NCBI GenBank assembly: GCA_963790545.1
Contig: CAWBPA010000019.1
Coordinates: 124,001-188,000, forward strand
Reading direction: 5' to 3'
DNA: 64,000 bases
From: DATBJG01 sp963790545
GTDB taxonomy: Bacteria; Acidobacteriota; Vicinamibacteria; Vicinamibacterales; JAMQPK01
Part shown: positions 8,568-16,814 of the stretch, in pieces
Numbering within the stretch: the stretch's first letter is position 1
How the letters are laid out: each line of letters begins with the position of its first letter
Translations under genes and position numbers: made by a program
Notes under the pieces: model-generated
The model's database searches: none
Told to the model about the DNA's origin: nothing
What the model saw: only the letters and a program-made list of their open reading frames with translations

Positions 8568-9488
8568 ATGCCGAAATCGAAACGTTCCGCACCCCGCCGA
8601 CGTGCCGTCCGCGCGTCAGAAGGGGCGGTGCCATCCAGGGGAAAACGGAAGTCCACCAGTCGCAGCGCTCCTGCGGCAGTCGCGCGATCGTCGCCCGTTC
8701 GGGCCATGCGTGCACGAAACACGAACGAGCCCGAGGTAAGCGTCCGTGGAAAGTACGTGTACTGCATCATTCAGTCTACAAAACCCCTGCGGTTCGACGC
8801 CGCCGGCATTGCCGACGAGCGGGCCGAGGTGCACACGGTGGGCTATCGTGATTTGGCCGCTGTGGTCTCCGACGTCCCCATCGGGGTTGTTGACTCGACT
8901 CGCGAGAACGTTCTGGCGCACGAGCGCGTCAACGAGATTGTGATGCGTGAGCACACGGTCATCCCGATGTCGTTCGGGACCATCTTCAAAACTCGCGATG
9001 ACATCGTGGAGCTGCTCAGGTCTGCGCAGGATGCGTTCGGGGACGTGCTGAACAAGATGCGCGACAAGATGGAGTTCGGGTTGAAAGTACTGTGGGATAG
9101 AGATTCGATCATCCAGGAAATCGAACAGGAAGACGAAGATATCAACCGCCTGAAAAAGGAAATCGCACTGCAGAAAGGGTCGACGTATTTCGCAAGAATG
9201 CAGTACGGTCGTGCCATCGATGCGGCCCTTCAATCGCGATCGGAGCGATACGTCGCGGAAATCCTGGATCGGCTGCGGAGTGTGGCGGTTGCCTCGCGCA
9301 TCAACAAGCCGATCGGCGACAAGATGATCATGAACGCAGCGTTCCTGGTCTCGCGGGATTTGGAGAACGCGTTCGACGCGGGGGTCAAGTCGATTGCGTC
9401 GGCGCACGACAAGCTGACATTCAAGTACACGGGGCCCTGGCCTCCTTACAACTTCGTCAACATCCGACTCAAGCTGGAGCGAGTCTGA
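8568..9488 (+). CDS. gvpL: Gas vesicle protein GvpL/GvpF
   Basis: About 306 residues. After a basic, low-complexity N-terminus of some 60 residues, the GvpL/GvpF fold begins with KYVYCII. It continues through LAAVVSDVP, the signature HERVNEIVMREHTVIPMSFG and a C-terminal domain ending LTFKYTGPWPPYNFVNIRLK, the standard family end. These proteins are accessory factors for vesicle assembly. The ATG at 8568 follows the receiver stop by 14 bases with GAGGAG upstream. Only one F/L paralogue is present, whereas most clusters carry two. Confidence 0.9.
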   Translation: MPKSKRSAPRRRAVRASEGAVPSRGKRKSTSRSAPAAVARSSPVRAMRARNTNEPEVSVRGKYVYCIIQSTKPLRFDAAGIADERAEVHTVGYRDLAAVVSDVPIGVVDSTRENVLAHERVNEIVMREHTVIPMSFGTIFKTRDDIVELLRSAQDAFGDVLNKMRDKMEFGLKVLWDRDSIIQEIEQEDEDINRLKKEIALQKGSTYFARMQYGRAIDAALQSRSERYVAEILDRLRSVAVASRINKPIGDKMIMNAAFLVSRDLENAFDAGVKSIASAHDKLTFKYTGPWPPYNFVNIRLKLERV

Positions 9489-9643
9489 AGCGCCGGCGGC
9501 CGTCGTCCAGGAGATCGGCGCCTGCCAGGCGCCCGGCACGGCGTGGACGCCGGCGGGCCAAGCCGGGCCGTCGGTCACCAGCCGCTCTCACCTCGGATAT
9601 CGCGCCGCGTGGCCCGCTTCGGTGGAACGCCGACCCGGATGAT

Positions 9644-9877
9644 GTGAAGCGTTCGGTGGTGAAGCTGGTTCTCAGTCTTGTCGAGTTCCTTCGACAACTC
9701 ATGGAACGTCAGGCGATCCGACGGATGGAGGCACGGACGCTCACCCCTGATGAAATAGAAGCCGTTGGTCTCGCGTTGAAACGGCTCGAGGACACCGTCC
9801 GACAGCTCGCCCAGCAGTTCGGACTCGACCCTTCAGATCTCAATCTTGATCTGGGTCCGCTCGGGAAGCTCACGTAA
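9644..9877 (+). CDS. gvpK: Gas vesicle protein GvpK
   Basis: The sequence VVKLVLSLVEFLRQLMERQA, then LTPDEIEAVGLALKRLEDTV and the ending QFGLDPSDLNLDLGPLG, is a clear GvpK match; GvpK is an assembly factor. The GTG at 9644 is the only ordinary start I find, but the open frame extends upstream without a stop to about 9482, and the residues before the GTG (LRWNADPDD) belong to the conserved GvpK N-terminus. The real start is therefore earlier, either a non-standard codon near the gvpL stop or a start hidden by a one-base error. It is the last gene of the gvp locus. Confidence 0.82.
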   Translation: MKRSVVKLVLSLVEFLRQLMERQAIRRMEARTLTPDEIEAVGLALKRLEDTVRQLAQQFGLDPSDLNLDLGPLGKLT

Positions 9878-10115
9878 CCGCCGCAAGCTGTCTGCCTGCC
9901 GTCACTTCCACGCGTGTTTGTCAGATCCTGTACATCGCACGCGTCGCGCGCGTGACGCTCGAATACCAGGCGCAAGTACTTGTCACACAACCTTTAGGCT
10001 GAGCCATGCGTCCCGAGCTCGAGGGGGCACGTAAGTTGCTCTTCGAATCAGTCGGAGCGCACACGCTTTTAACGTGCGCGAGGTTCGCAGCGATTACCGA
10101 CGGAGGATCAGAACC

Positions 10116-10895
10116 ATGACATTGACGAAACAAGTCGTCGCCAGCGCGTGCGGCCTTCTGCTCTGCACGCTCCTCGTTGCGACGGTTCAGGCGCAAGGTC
10201 TCCCAAATCAGAAAACCTATTTCACATTCAGTCAGGCCGTCGAGCTTCCTGGAGGCGTGACGTTGCCCGCGGGCAAGTACACGTTCAAGCTTGCCGACAC
10301 GTCAGGGTCGAGGAATGTCGTGCAGGTCTTCAACGAGGACGAGTCGAAGATTCTGGCGATGTTCATGTCGGTCTCGGCCAGTCGGCTCGAACCCGCAGAA
10401 GACTCGGTGATCACGTTTGCTGAAGCCCCGGCCTCGGCACCGCAGCCGGTCCGGTTCTGGTATTACCCCGGCCGTACGACCGGACACGAATTCGTGTATC
10501 CGATGAACCAGGCGCGTCGGATTGCCCAATTGACGAGAACACGCGTGCTCGGTACCGATGCCAAGATCAGCGACTCCCAGTCGGCTGAACAGGCCAGGGT
10601 GCAGCAAGTTGAACCAAGCGGTGTGGCAGCGGAGTTTGACCCAAACGCCTCCCGTTCTGCTGCCGCAGACAGACCAGCGCCGCGCAGGGCGCCGGCTGAG
10701 GCCACGCGCGCCGAGGCCCAGCCGCCTGCACAGGAGCGCCGCGAGCCGACTCCTCGTGGAACTTCGGGACAGGCCCCCGCATCTCAGACCGCCCGTAGGG
10801 AGCTGCCAGCAACGGCCGGCTTCGATCCACTGATCGGCCTGATTGGGTTGATCTCGTTGGGTGGATTCGTTGCCATGCGGTTGCGTGTTAGATAG
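10116..10895 (+). CDS. Secreted protein with LPxTA-type sortase signal
   Basis: 259 residues. A signal peptide (LTKQVVASACGLLLCTLLVA, cut after VQAQ) leads a beta-rich domain with TLPAGKYTFKLAD. That domain resembles one in the small secreted protein at 32492-32902. A Pro/Ala/Arg-rich spacer follows. The C-terminus is a cell-wall-sorting-type tripartite signal: LPATA, a hydrophobic helix (GLIGLISLGGFVAM) and a basic tail RLRVR. The sortase two genes downstream should recognise it. GGAGG lies upstream of the ATG at 10116. The function of the folded domain is unknown. Confidence 0.8.
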   Translation: MTLTKQVVASACGLLLCTLLVATVQAQGLPNQKTYFTFSQAVELPGGVTLPAGKYTFKLADTSGSRNVVQVFNEDESKILAMFMSVSASRLEPAEDSVITFAEAPASAPQPVRFWYYPGRTTGHEFVYPMNQARRIAQLTRTRVLGTDAKISDSQSAEQARVQQVEPSGVAAEFDPNASRSAAADRPAPRRAPAEATRAEAQPPAQERREPTPRGTSGQAPASQTARRELPATAGFDPLIGLIGLISLGGFVAMRLRVR

Positions 10896-10913
10896 ATTCG
10901 ACACCCTGGGTCT

Positions 10914-10939
10914 GAAGGGCCGGCCGGCGCCGGCCCTTC
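10914..10939. terminator. Perfect 11-bp stem-loop between the sortase substrate and the VWA gene
   Basis: Arms GAAGGGCCGGC and GCCGGCCCTTC pair perfectly around a CGGC loop, 19 bases after the substrate stop and 12 bases before the VWA start. No T-run follows, so it may be a partial terminator or a processing or attenuation element that raises substrate mRNA relative to the downstream genes. Confidence 0.6.
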
Positions 10940-10950
10940 ACGTATTGCCC

Positions 10951-11865
10951 ATGACCTCGATCCGCACAGGAATTGTCGTATTCTCCCTGACCTGCCTTCA
11001 CCCGGCCACCGGTTCTCTCGGTCAGGTTCTTTCTGTCTACTCGGATCTCGTGGTCGTGCCCGCACGCGTCGAGCGCGACGGGATGGCTGTGACGGGTCTC
11101 ACCGCCGACGCGTTTCGTGTATTCGAAGACGGCGCTCCTCAGGAACTGAGCATCTTTGGTGCTCAGGATGAGCCGGTCACGATTGGGTTGGTTATCGACA
11201 ATAGCAGCAGCATGTACCGAAACCGTCATCGTGTCGTCGAGGCGGCCTCTGAGTTTGCGCGCCTGATCAATCCGCGTGATGAATTGTTCGTCGTCCACTT
11301 CAACGATGAGATTGTGTTTGGTCTTCCCCCGTCGGTCTCGTTCACTGCCGATGTGCCGACCATCCACGCCGCGATTGCGCGGATGGGCAGCCTTGGCCGG
11401 ACGGCGCTCCACGATGCGATCTTCGCCGCGCTCGCTCACCTCGAAAAAGGCCGCATGCAGCGACGGGCTCTGGTTTTGATCAGCGACGGCGGTGACAATG
11501 CCAGCAGCCGGACGTTCGACGACGTCATCGACCGTGCACGCCGAACGGCTGCGGTCATTTTTTCAGTCGCGATCATCGACGAGTTCTCGGGAGACGCCAA
11601 TCCGAACGCGCTGAAAGCCCTCGCCACCGCCACCGGCGGCGATGTCTGGACACCGCGACGGGTCAATGACGTGCGATCGTCATTCGAACAGATCGCGGAA
11701 GACATTCGCACCGGCTATACGCTGGGTTATGCGTCCACGAATCCAAGCCGGGACGGCCGGTACCGCAGGATTCGAGTCGTTGTCCGGGACGCTCGTGGCA
11801 AGACGCTGGCCGTTCGCACGCGCGCCGGGTACGTGGCGCCCTCAGGCGTGGAGAGCAAGCCATGA
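10951..11865 (+). CDS. Secreted von Willebrand factor A (VWFA-related) protein
   Basis: 304 residues with an N-terminal signal-like segment (RTGIVVFSLTCLHPATGSL). A short beta domain follows (VPARVERDGMAVTGLTADAF, FEDGAPQELSIFG), typical of VWFA-related proteins of Acidobacteria. Then comes a VWA domain with a MIDAS motif IDNSSSM, TALHDAI and LISDGGDN. It probably mediates metal-dependent protein contacts at the cell surface. ATG at 10951. The stop overlaps the sortase start (ATGA), tying it to the sortase. Confidence 0.88.
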   Translation: MTSIRTGIVVFSLTCLHPATGSLGQVLSVYSDLVVVPARVERDGMAVTGLTADAFRVFEDGAPQELSIFGAQDEPVTIGLVIDNSSSMYRNRHRVVEAASEFARLINPRDELFVVHFNDEIVFGLPPSVSFTADVPTIHAAIARMGSLGRTALHDAIFAALAHLEKGRMQRRALVLISDGGDNASSRTFDDVIDRARRTAAVIFSVAIIDEFSGDANPNALKALATATGGDVWTPRRVNDVRSSFEQIAEDIRTGYTLGYASTNPSRDGRYRRIRVVVRDARGKTLAVRTRAGYVAPSGVESKP

Positions 11866-12518
11866 CCCGGCTGACGAAGCTTCGCCTCAGTCTGCGCGCC
11901 CTTCTCGAGCGGGCACTGCTGGTGGTGGCCCTGGTGTCGTTGGGCTGGTACGGGATGAGCCGCGCCGAATCCACATTGTCTCAACTCCGCGGGGGCCGGG
12001 ACCTCGATGAGTTGCGACTTCGAGGGCCAACGCACGTGCCGGACGCGACAACAGAAATCGACGAGGGCAGGGCTGACGAGAGCGCTGAACAGATTGAAGT
12101 GCCGTACGGCTCGGTGTTCGGTCGCCTGGAAATCCCACGCCTCGCGCTGTCCGTGATCATCCGGGAGGGAGATGATACGCGCACGCTGAACCTGGCGGCC
12201 GGTCACCTTCCAGACACTCCTTGGCCCGGACGTCCGGGGAACTCTGCCATCGCCGCCCACCGGGATACGTTTTTTCGCAAGCTGCGTCACATCGAACGCC
12301 ACGACGATATCCTCGTCACCACGCCGACGGATATGTACCGATACGTGGTGGTCTCGACACGCGTTGTGAATCCCGACGAGGTGTGGGTTCTCAGCAACAC
12401 CGACGATTCGGTTCTGACTCTGATTACCTGCTATCCGTTCTCCTACGTGGGAAATGCTCCGCAACGCTTCATCGTGCGTGCCGTGCTCGCCGAGCAGCAA
12501 CAACCTGCCTCGCTGTAG
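11862..12518 (+). CDS. Class D-type sortase
   Basis: 218 residues: an N-terminal membrane anchor (residues 17-32), a linker and a sortase barrel. The catalytic triad is visible as His133 in IAAHRDTFF, Cys190 in LITCYPF and Arg202 in QRFIV. Sortases cut the LPxT(G/A) motif of exported proteins and join them to an amine acceptor. The substrate candidate is the LPATA protein at 10116-10895. Sortases of this class occur in Acidobacteria, where the acceptor is unknown. Confidence 0.9.
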   Translation: MTRLTKLRLSLRALLERALLVVALVSLGWYGMSRAESTLSQLRGGRDLDELRLRGPTHVPDATTEIDEGRADESAEQIEVPYGSVFGRLEIPRLALSVIIREGDDTRTLNLAAGHLPDTPWPGRPGNSAIAAHRDTFFRKLRHIERHDDILVTTPTDMYRYVVVSTRVVNPDEVWVLSNTDDSVLTLITCYPFSYVGNAPQRFIVRAVLAEQQQPASL

Positions 12519-12591
12519 CAGGTTGGCGACACTCGTTTCACTCTGTTTACACCTGACAATCGGCAAGCGACTTGCAGTGTCCTCCGTCGGC

Positions 12592-13248
12592 ATGATGATA
12601 CGAACACGCGTCACACATGTGACGGATTTTCTGTACAAGGTTTGGTCGCCCAACCCAAATCGATGCAGTAATTCTGGTCACCCGAGCCTTCTAACACTCC
12701 TCATGATAGGCGCGTGTCTGTCAGCGTGGACTCTCGTCGCGCGCGGGCAAACACCGCCCGCGAATCCGACGGCAGTCGCACTCGCCGATTTCACCAAACG
12801 CGTCAACGAGTATGTCGAGCTGCACAAGCGCCTCGCGTCGAAAGTTGGTGAGCTCGACGAAACCAAGAGCCCGGCTGAAATTGCCACGCGCGAGAAAAAT
12901 CTTGGAGAAGCCATTCGCGCGGCGCGTGCGGGCGCCAAGCAAGGCGATCTCTTCACGCCGGACGTGTCCGCCATCTTCAAGAAGCTCATTCAGCAGGAAA
13001 GCCGCAACCGGTCGCCCCGGGTGCGCGAGCAACGGAATGATGCGGAAGGCGAAGTCCCTGCATTTAAGCCGCAGATCAACCACGTGTATCCGACGACGTT
13101 TCCGCTCGCGACATTTCCACCGACGCTACTGAAAGTGCTGCCGCCGCTGCCGAAGGAAGTCGAGTACAGGGTCGTGGCCGGGCACCTCATCCTTCGTGAC
13201 ACCGAGGCGAACCTCATTGTCGATTTTCTCTCCCAGGTGACGTTCTAG
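12592..13248 (+). CDS. Secreted protein of unknown function
   Basis: A hydrophobic stretch (LLTLLMIGACLSAWTLVARG) works as a signal sequence or anchor. It is followed by a helical, charged domain (VNEYVELHKRLASKVGELDE) and a C-terminal part with PLPKEVEYRVVAGHLILRDT, which looks like a short conserved beta segment. I do not recognise the family. The start is uncertain: ATG 12592 or 12595, or ATG 12703 inside the hydrophobic stretch. A small palindrome CGTCAC-ACAT-GTGACG at 12609-12624 would be an upstream site if 12703 is right. It precedes the secreted phosphoesterase by 13 bases. Confidence 0.6.
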   Translation: MMIRTRVTHVTDFLYKVWSPNPNRCSNSGHPSLLTLLMIGACLSAWTLVARGQTPPANPTAVALADFTKRVNEYVELHKRLASKVGELDETKSPAEIATREKNLGEAIRAARAGAKQGDLFTPDVSAIFKKLIQQESRNRSPRVREQRNDAEGEVPAFKPQINHVYPTTFPLATFPPTLLKVLPPLPKEVEYRVVAGHLILRDTEANLIVDFLSQVTF

Positions 13249-13261
13249 GAGACCGCCGGTC

Positions 13262-14161
13262 GTGAACCTCAAAGCACTCATGCGAGTTGTTGCTGCTGCG
13301 CTGCTGGTTCTGTCCTGGTCACTGCCGACTGCTCAGGAACTTGTACTTCCACAGCGACCCGACTCCGTTCGCTTTGCGGTGTTTGGTGATTCCGGGACCG
13401 GGGACTCCGCGCAATACGAGGTCGCCGCTCAGATGGTCAAGTTTCACGAAAAGTTTCCGTTCACGTTTTCGCTGATGCTCGGGGACAACATGTATGGCTC
13501 CGAGCGGCCGCAGGACTTCGAAAGGAAGTTCGAGCAACCGTACAAGGCATTGCTGGATGCCAAAGTGGAATTTCGCGCGGTTCTCGGTAATCACGACGAT
13601 CCCAACCAGCGTTTCTACAAGCCGTTCAACATGAACGGTCAGCGGTTCTCCTCGTTCAAGAAAGGCCACGTCAGGTTCTTCGCGCTCGACAGCAACTATA
13701 TGGATCCCGACCAGATCCAATGGTTGGAGAAAGAGCTGCAGGCCTCAGGGTCTGATTGGAAGATCCCGTTCATGCATCACCCGCTGTACTCGTCAGGCAT
13801 GCACGGATCGCAGATCGAGTTGCGGGCGCTGCTCGAGCCCTTGTTCCTCAAGTATGGTGTCGATGCCGTATTTGCCGGACACGAACATTTCTACGAGCGC
13901 ATCAAACCCCAGCAGGGCATCTGGTACTTTACGTCCGGGGGCGCCGCCAAGATCCGCCGCGGCGACATTCGCAAGACGGACCTGACCGCGAGCGGCTTCG
14001 ATCGGGATCGCTCGTTCATGCTCGTCGAGATTGCGGGTGACGAGATGTTCTTTCAGACCGTCAGTCGTGACGGGACGACCGTCGATAAAGGCATGATACG
14101 CCGCCGAGAAACTGCCAAGCCTGCGACCGCCACGGCGACAGGCGCGAGCTCCCCAAGGTGA
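13262..14161 (+). CDS. Secreted metallophosphoesterase (purple-acid-phosphatase-like)
   Basis: 299 residues with a signal peptide (MRVVAAALLVLSWSLPTAQ). Calcineurin/purple acid phosphatase motifs appear in order: FGDSGTGD, LGDNMYG, LGNHDDPN, HHPLYSSGMHG and GHEHFYER. The last two correspond to metal- and phosphate-binding His residues. It probably hydrolyses phosphate esters outside the cytoplasm. The GTG start at 13262 has AGGAG upstream. It is 4 bases from the kinase-like lipoprotein gene, so the two should be co-expressed. Confidence 0.87.
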   Translation: MNLKALMRVVAAALLVLSWSLPTAQELVLPQRPDSVRFAVFGDSGTGDSAQYEVAAQMVKFHEKFPFTFSLMLGDNMYGSERPQDFERKFEQPYKALLDAKVEFRAVLGNHDDPNQRFYKPFNMNGQRFSSFKKGHVRFFALDSNYMDPDQIQWLEKELQASGSDWKIPFMHHPLYSSGMHGSQIELRALLEPLFLKYGVDAVFAGHEHFYERIKPQQGIWYFTSGGAAKIRRGDIRKTDLTASGFDRDRSFMLVEIAGDEMFFQTVSRDGTTVDKGMIRRRETAKPATATATGASSPR

Positions 14162-14165
14162 TGCC

Positions 14166-15113
14166 ATGACTCGCTTGCTGCTCATTGCGATCGTGATTCT
14201 GCAGTTTGCATCCGGGGCCTGTGCCTCAAAAGCACGCTCGACCTTGGTCGGAGCCCCCACGCCGGTTCAGATGAGCGAGCTGTGGATGGAACCGGCCGAC
14301 ATCGAGCGGCGCGACCTTCTGCACGGTCCCGGAGGTGCTGAGGCCGCCCCACGGCCAACCGGGCGATACGAATTCTTGTCGCGCGATCTCAAGGGGTTCA
14401 GTAAAGGCTACGACGTCAAAGATGAAATGGGTCGTCATTGGAGTGTCAAGCTTGGCCCCGAGGCGCAGACGGAAGTGGTCGTATCCCGATTGCTCTGGGC
14501 AGTCGGCTATCACCAGCCGGCTGTGTACTACCTTCCCAGGTGGGGGCTCGTCGACGACACGGGCATGACGCCGCAAGGTGGGGGACGATTCCGACTCGAA
14601 AGCCGGACGGAAGACAAGCTCGAACCGTGGGCCTGGCACGAAAACCCATTTGTCGGCACGCGGCAAATCACGGGACTGTTCGTGATGATGGTGCTCGTCA
14701 ACAACTGGGATGTCAAAACCAGCCAGAACATGGTCTATCAGGTCAACGGCGAGAATCGGGGTCCCCGGCATTTGTACGTCGTTCGCGATGTGGGCGCGTC
14801 CCTCGGTCGAACCAGCTGGTTCTTTCCTGGCACTCGCAGTGACATAGACGGATTCGAGCGAGAGCCGTTTATCAAATCAGTCAACGAGACCGTCGAGTTC
14901 CATTATCGAGGCGCTTGGCGCGAACCCCATCTCAAGGGCAACGTCAGACCAGGCGACGTCCGGTGGATCTGCGGACTGCTCGACCGCCTGTCGGAGCGGC
15001 AATGGCAAGATGCATTCCGTGCCGGCGGTTACGAGGAGCCCGTGGCAACCCGCTTTATCAGGCGCCTGCAGCAAAAGATCGCCGAGGGTCTCAAGCTGTC
15101 GGCCAACTCATGA
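14166..15113 (+). CDS. Exported kinase-like protein (putative lipoprotein), family not named
   Basis: 315 residues, with an export signal ending in SGAC (possible lipobox, Cys19). Conserved-looking motifs resemble a degenerate protein-kinase or CotH/HipA-type layout. HWSVKLGPEAQTE offers Lys95 and Glu99/103. VNNWDVKTSQNMVY offers Asp182, Lys184 and Asn188. YVVRDVGASLG offers Asp208 and Gly210. In atypical kinases such positions bind ATP and metal. This is my inference from motif spacing; I do not recognise a named family. It sits between a secreted phosphatase and a DUF4956 gene, and CotH-type kinases are often found near DUF4956 genes. Its stop overlaps the next start (ATGA). Confidence 0.65.
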   Translation: MTRLLLIAIVILQFASGACASKARSTLVGAPTPVQMSELWMEPADIERRDLLHGPGGAEAAPRPTGRYEFLSRDLKGFSKGYDVKDEMGRHWSVKLGPEAQTEVVVSRLLWAVGYHQPAVYYLPRWGLVDDTGMTPQGGGRFRLESRTEDKLEPWAWHENPFVGTRQITGLFVMMVLVNNWDVKTSQNMVYQVNGENRGPRHLYVVRDVGASLGRTSWFFPGTRSDIDGFEREPFIKSVNETVEFHYRGAWREPHLKGNVRPGDVRWICGLLDRLSERQWQDAFRAGGYEEPVATRFIRRLQQKIAEGLKLSANS

Positions 15114-15886
15114 CGCGTGGGCCTTGCCAAAGATACGGACGTCTGGTTCTCATCAGCTGGCTGACGATGGCCTTCGCCGTGTTGGTCCTGGATGCTGGTG
15201 CCGCTGCACAGCCAGACGATCTGTCTCAATTCGTGAATGACGACGTGGTCCCGCAACTCACCAAGCTGCGTGATGCGGTGATCGCCCTACCGCTCGCCAC
15301 GGCGCTAGCGACGATGCTCGCGCTGAGGCCCCGGCGGAAAGGCACGCCCCCACGATCGGCCGTCGTCATGCAGACCCAAATCATCCTCGGGCTGATTGGC
15401 GCGCTCGTCATGCTGGTGGTGGGTGCCAGCCTGGCGCGCGCGTTTGGCGTCGTCGGCTTGGCCGGCCTGATTCGCTATCGGGCCAACATCGACGATCCCA
15501 AGGATGCCGGGGTCATGCTGGCGACGCTGGCGATCGGCCTCGCAGCCGGGGTCGGGTTGTACTTGTTGTCGGCGTTTGGCGCGGTTTTCATCCTGGCTGT
15601 GCTCTGGGTCCTCGAGTCCATCGAGCCGGATCCTCGCAAGAGCTTTACGCTGAAGGTGCTGAACAAGGAGATCGCGAAGCTGCAGCCCCGAATCGAGCAG
15701 GTGCTGCGCCGTCAGAACGCACGCTTCGAGATCCGAACATCAGGGCCCGACGAGCTCGAGTACGACGTGTCCCTGCCGGTGGAAGTCCGGACCGATCGCG
15801 TCTCGGATGCGATCCTCCGACTGGACGAGATCGACGGAGCCACCGTCGAATGGGACGAGAAGAAAAAGAAAAAGGAGGCGGCCTGA
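15110..15886 (+). CDS. DUF4956 membrane protein
   Basis: 258 residues with a possible signal segment, then three or four membrane helices (VIALPLATALATMLAL; IILGLIGALVMLVVGASLAR; MLATLAIGLAAGVGLYLLS; VFILAVLWVLE). The family signature GVVGLAGLIRYRANIDDPKD lies between helices, and a cytoplasmic ferredoxin-like C-terminus ends in a Lys/Glu tail. The biochemical role is unknown. Family members frequently neighbour VTC-type polyphosphate polymerase and CotH kinase genes. ATG at 15110 overlaps the upstream stop. Confidence 0.82.
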   Translation: MTRGPCQRYGRLVLISWLTMAFAVLVLDAGAAAQPDDLSQFVNDDVVPQLTKLRDAVIALPLATALATMLALRPRRKGTPPRSAVVMQTQIILGLIGALVMLVVGASLARAFGVVGLAGLIRYRANIDDPKDAGVMLATLAIGLAAGVGLYLLSAFGAVFILAVLWVLESIEPDPRKSFTLKVLNKEIAKLQPRIEQVLRRQNARFEIRTSGPDELEYDVSLPVEVRTDRVSDAILRLDEIDGATVEWDEKKKKKEAA

Positions 15887-15890
15887 AGTT

Positions 15891-16814
15891 ATGCAGTTGC
15901 TCATCCAGCCCGACGCTGGCGTCACTCCCATCATCACGGCTATCAAGAAGGCCAAGCACCGGGTCGAGCTGGTGATCTTCCGGTTCGATCTCAACGAGCT
16001 TGAAAAAGCACTTGAAGCGGCAGTCGCGCGTGGTGTGGCCGTGCATGCGCTGATTGCCCACACCAACCAGGGTGGAGAGAAGCGACTGCGCAAGCTGGAG
16101 CTCGCGCTGCTCGCTGCTGGGGTCACGGTGTCGCGCACGGATGATGATCTGCTGCGCTATCACGGCAAGTTGCTGATTATCGACCGCACGATCCTGGGAA
16201 TCCTTGGCTTCAATTTCACGAAGCTCGATGCCGCTAAGAGTCGGAGCTTCGGCGTATTCACGAAGCACCAGAAGCTCGTGCAGGAGGCCATCAAGCTGTT
16301 CGAGGCCGATAGTTCACGTCAGGCTTACACGGCAGGTCTCGGGTCGCTCGTGGTAAGCCCGGAGAACGCCCGGGCGAGTCTGGCGAAGCTAATCAAGAGC
16401 GCGCGGAAACAGCTGCTGATCTACGACCCCAAGGTCGCCGATCCTTTGATGATTCGGCTCTTACAGGACCGCGCGAAGGCCGGTGTCGACATCCGGATTC
16501 TCGGAAAACTCGACAAGCGCGGGGCGGGGCTGCAGGCGGAAAAACTGGTGAAGCCTCGCCTTCATGTTCGCGCGATCCTCAGAGACGGGCGGGAACTGTT
16601 TATCGGCAGCCAGAGTTTGCGAGCCGCCGAGCTCGACAAGCGTCGTGAGGTTGGCGTGATCGTGCGGGACGCATCGTCGGCCCGCCGGTTCCGCGAGACC
16701 TTCGAAGCGGATTGGGCGCTCACCGACTTGGGCAGCAAGCAGGCAAGAAAGGCTGAGAAAATCGCGGAAAAGGAGGCACAATCCGGTGGAACGCAACTGG
16801 CCGAGGCGGTCTAA
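15891..16814 (+). CDS. Phospholipase D-like protein
   Basis: 307 residues, two PLD repeats. The first has an intact HKD motif (YHGKLLIID) followed by GILGFNF. The second is degenerate (HVRAILRDG, Arg instead of Lys, then LFIGSQSL). Two HKD motifs normally form one active site, so catalysis may be altered or may need a dimer. There is no signal peptide. ATG at 15891 is preceded by AGGAGG. Its 3' end overlaps the next gene by 29 bases in another frame. Confidence 0.83.
   Translation: MQLLIQPDAGVTPIITAIKKAKHRVELVIFRFDLNELEKALEAAVARGVAVHALIAHTNQGGEKRLRKLELALLAAGVTVSRTDDDLLRYHGKLLIIDRTILGILGFNFTKLDAAKSRSFGVFTKHQKLVQEAIKLFEADSSRQAYTAGLGSLVVSPENARASLAKLIKSARKQLLIYDPKVADPLMIRLLQDRAKAGVDIRILGKLDKRGAGLQAEKLVKPRLHVRAILRDGRELFIGSQSLRAAELDKRREVGVIVRDASSARRFRETFEADWALTDLGSKQARKAEKIAEKEAQSGGTQLAEAV

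Noticed and set aside
9878..10115. Riboswitch or small RNA before the sortase substrate gene
   Set aside because: Only a short GCGCAC/GTGCGC stem near 10055-10080 was found; no recognised riboswitch core.
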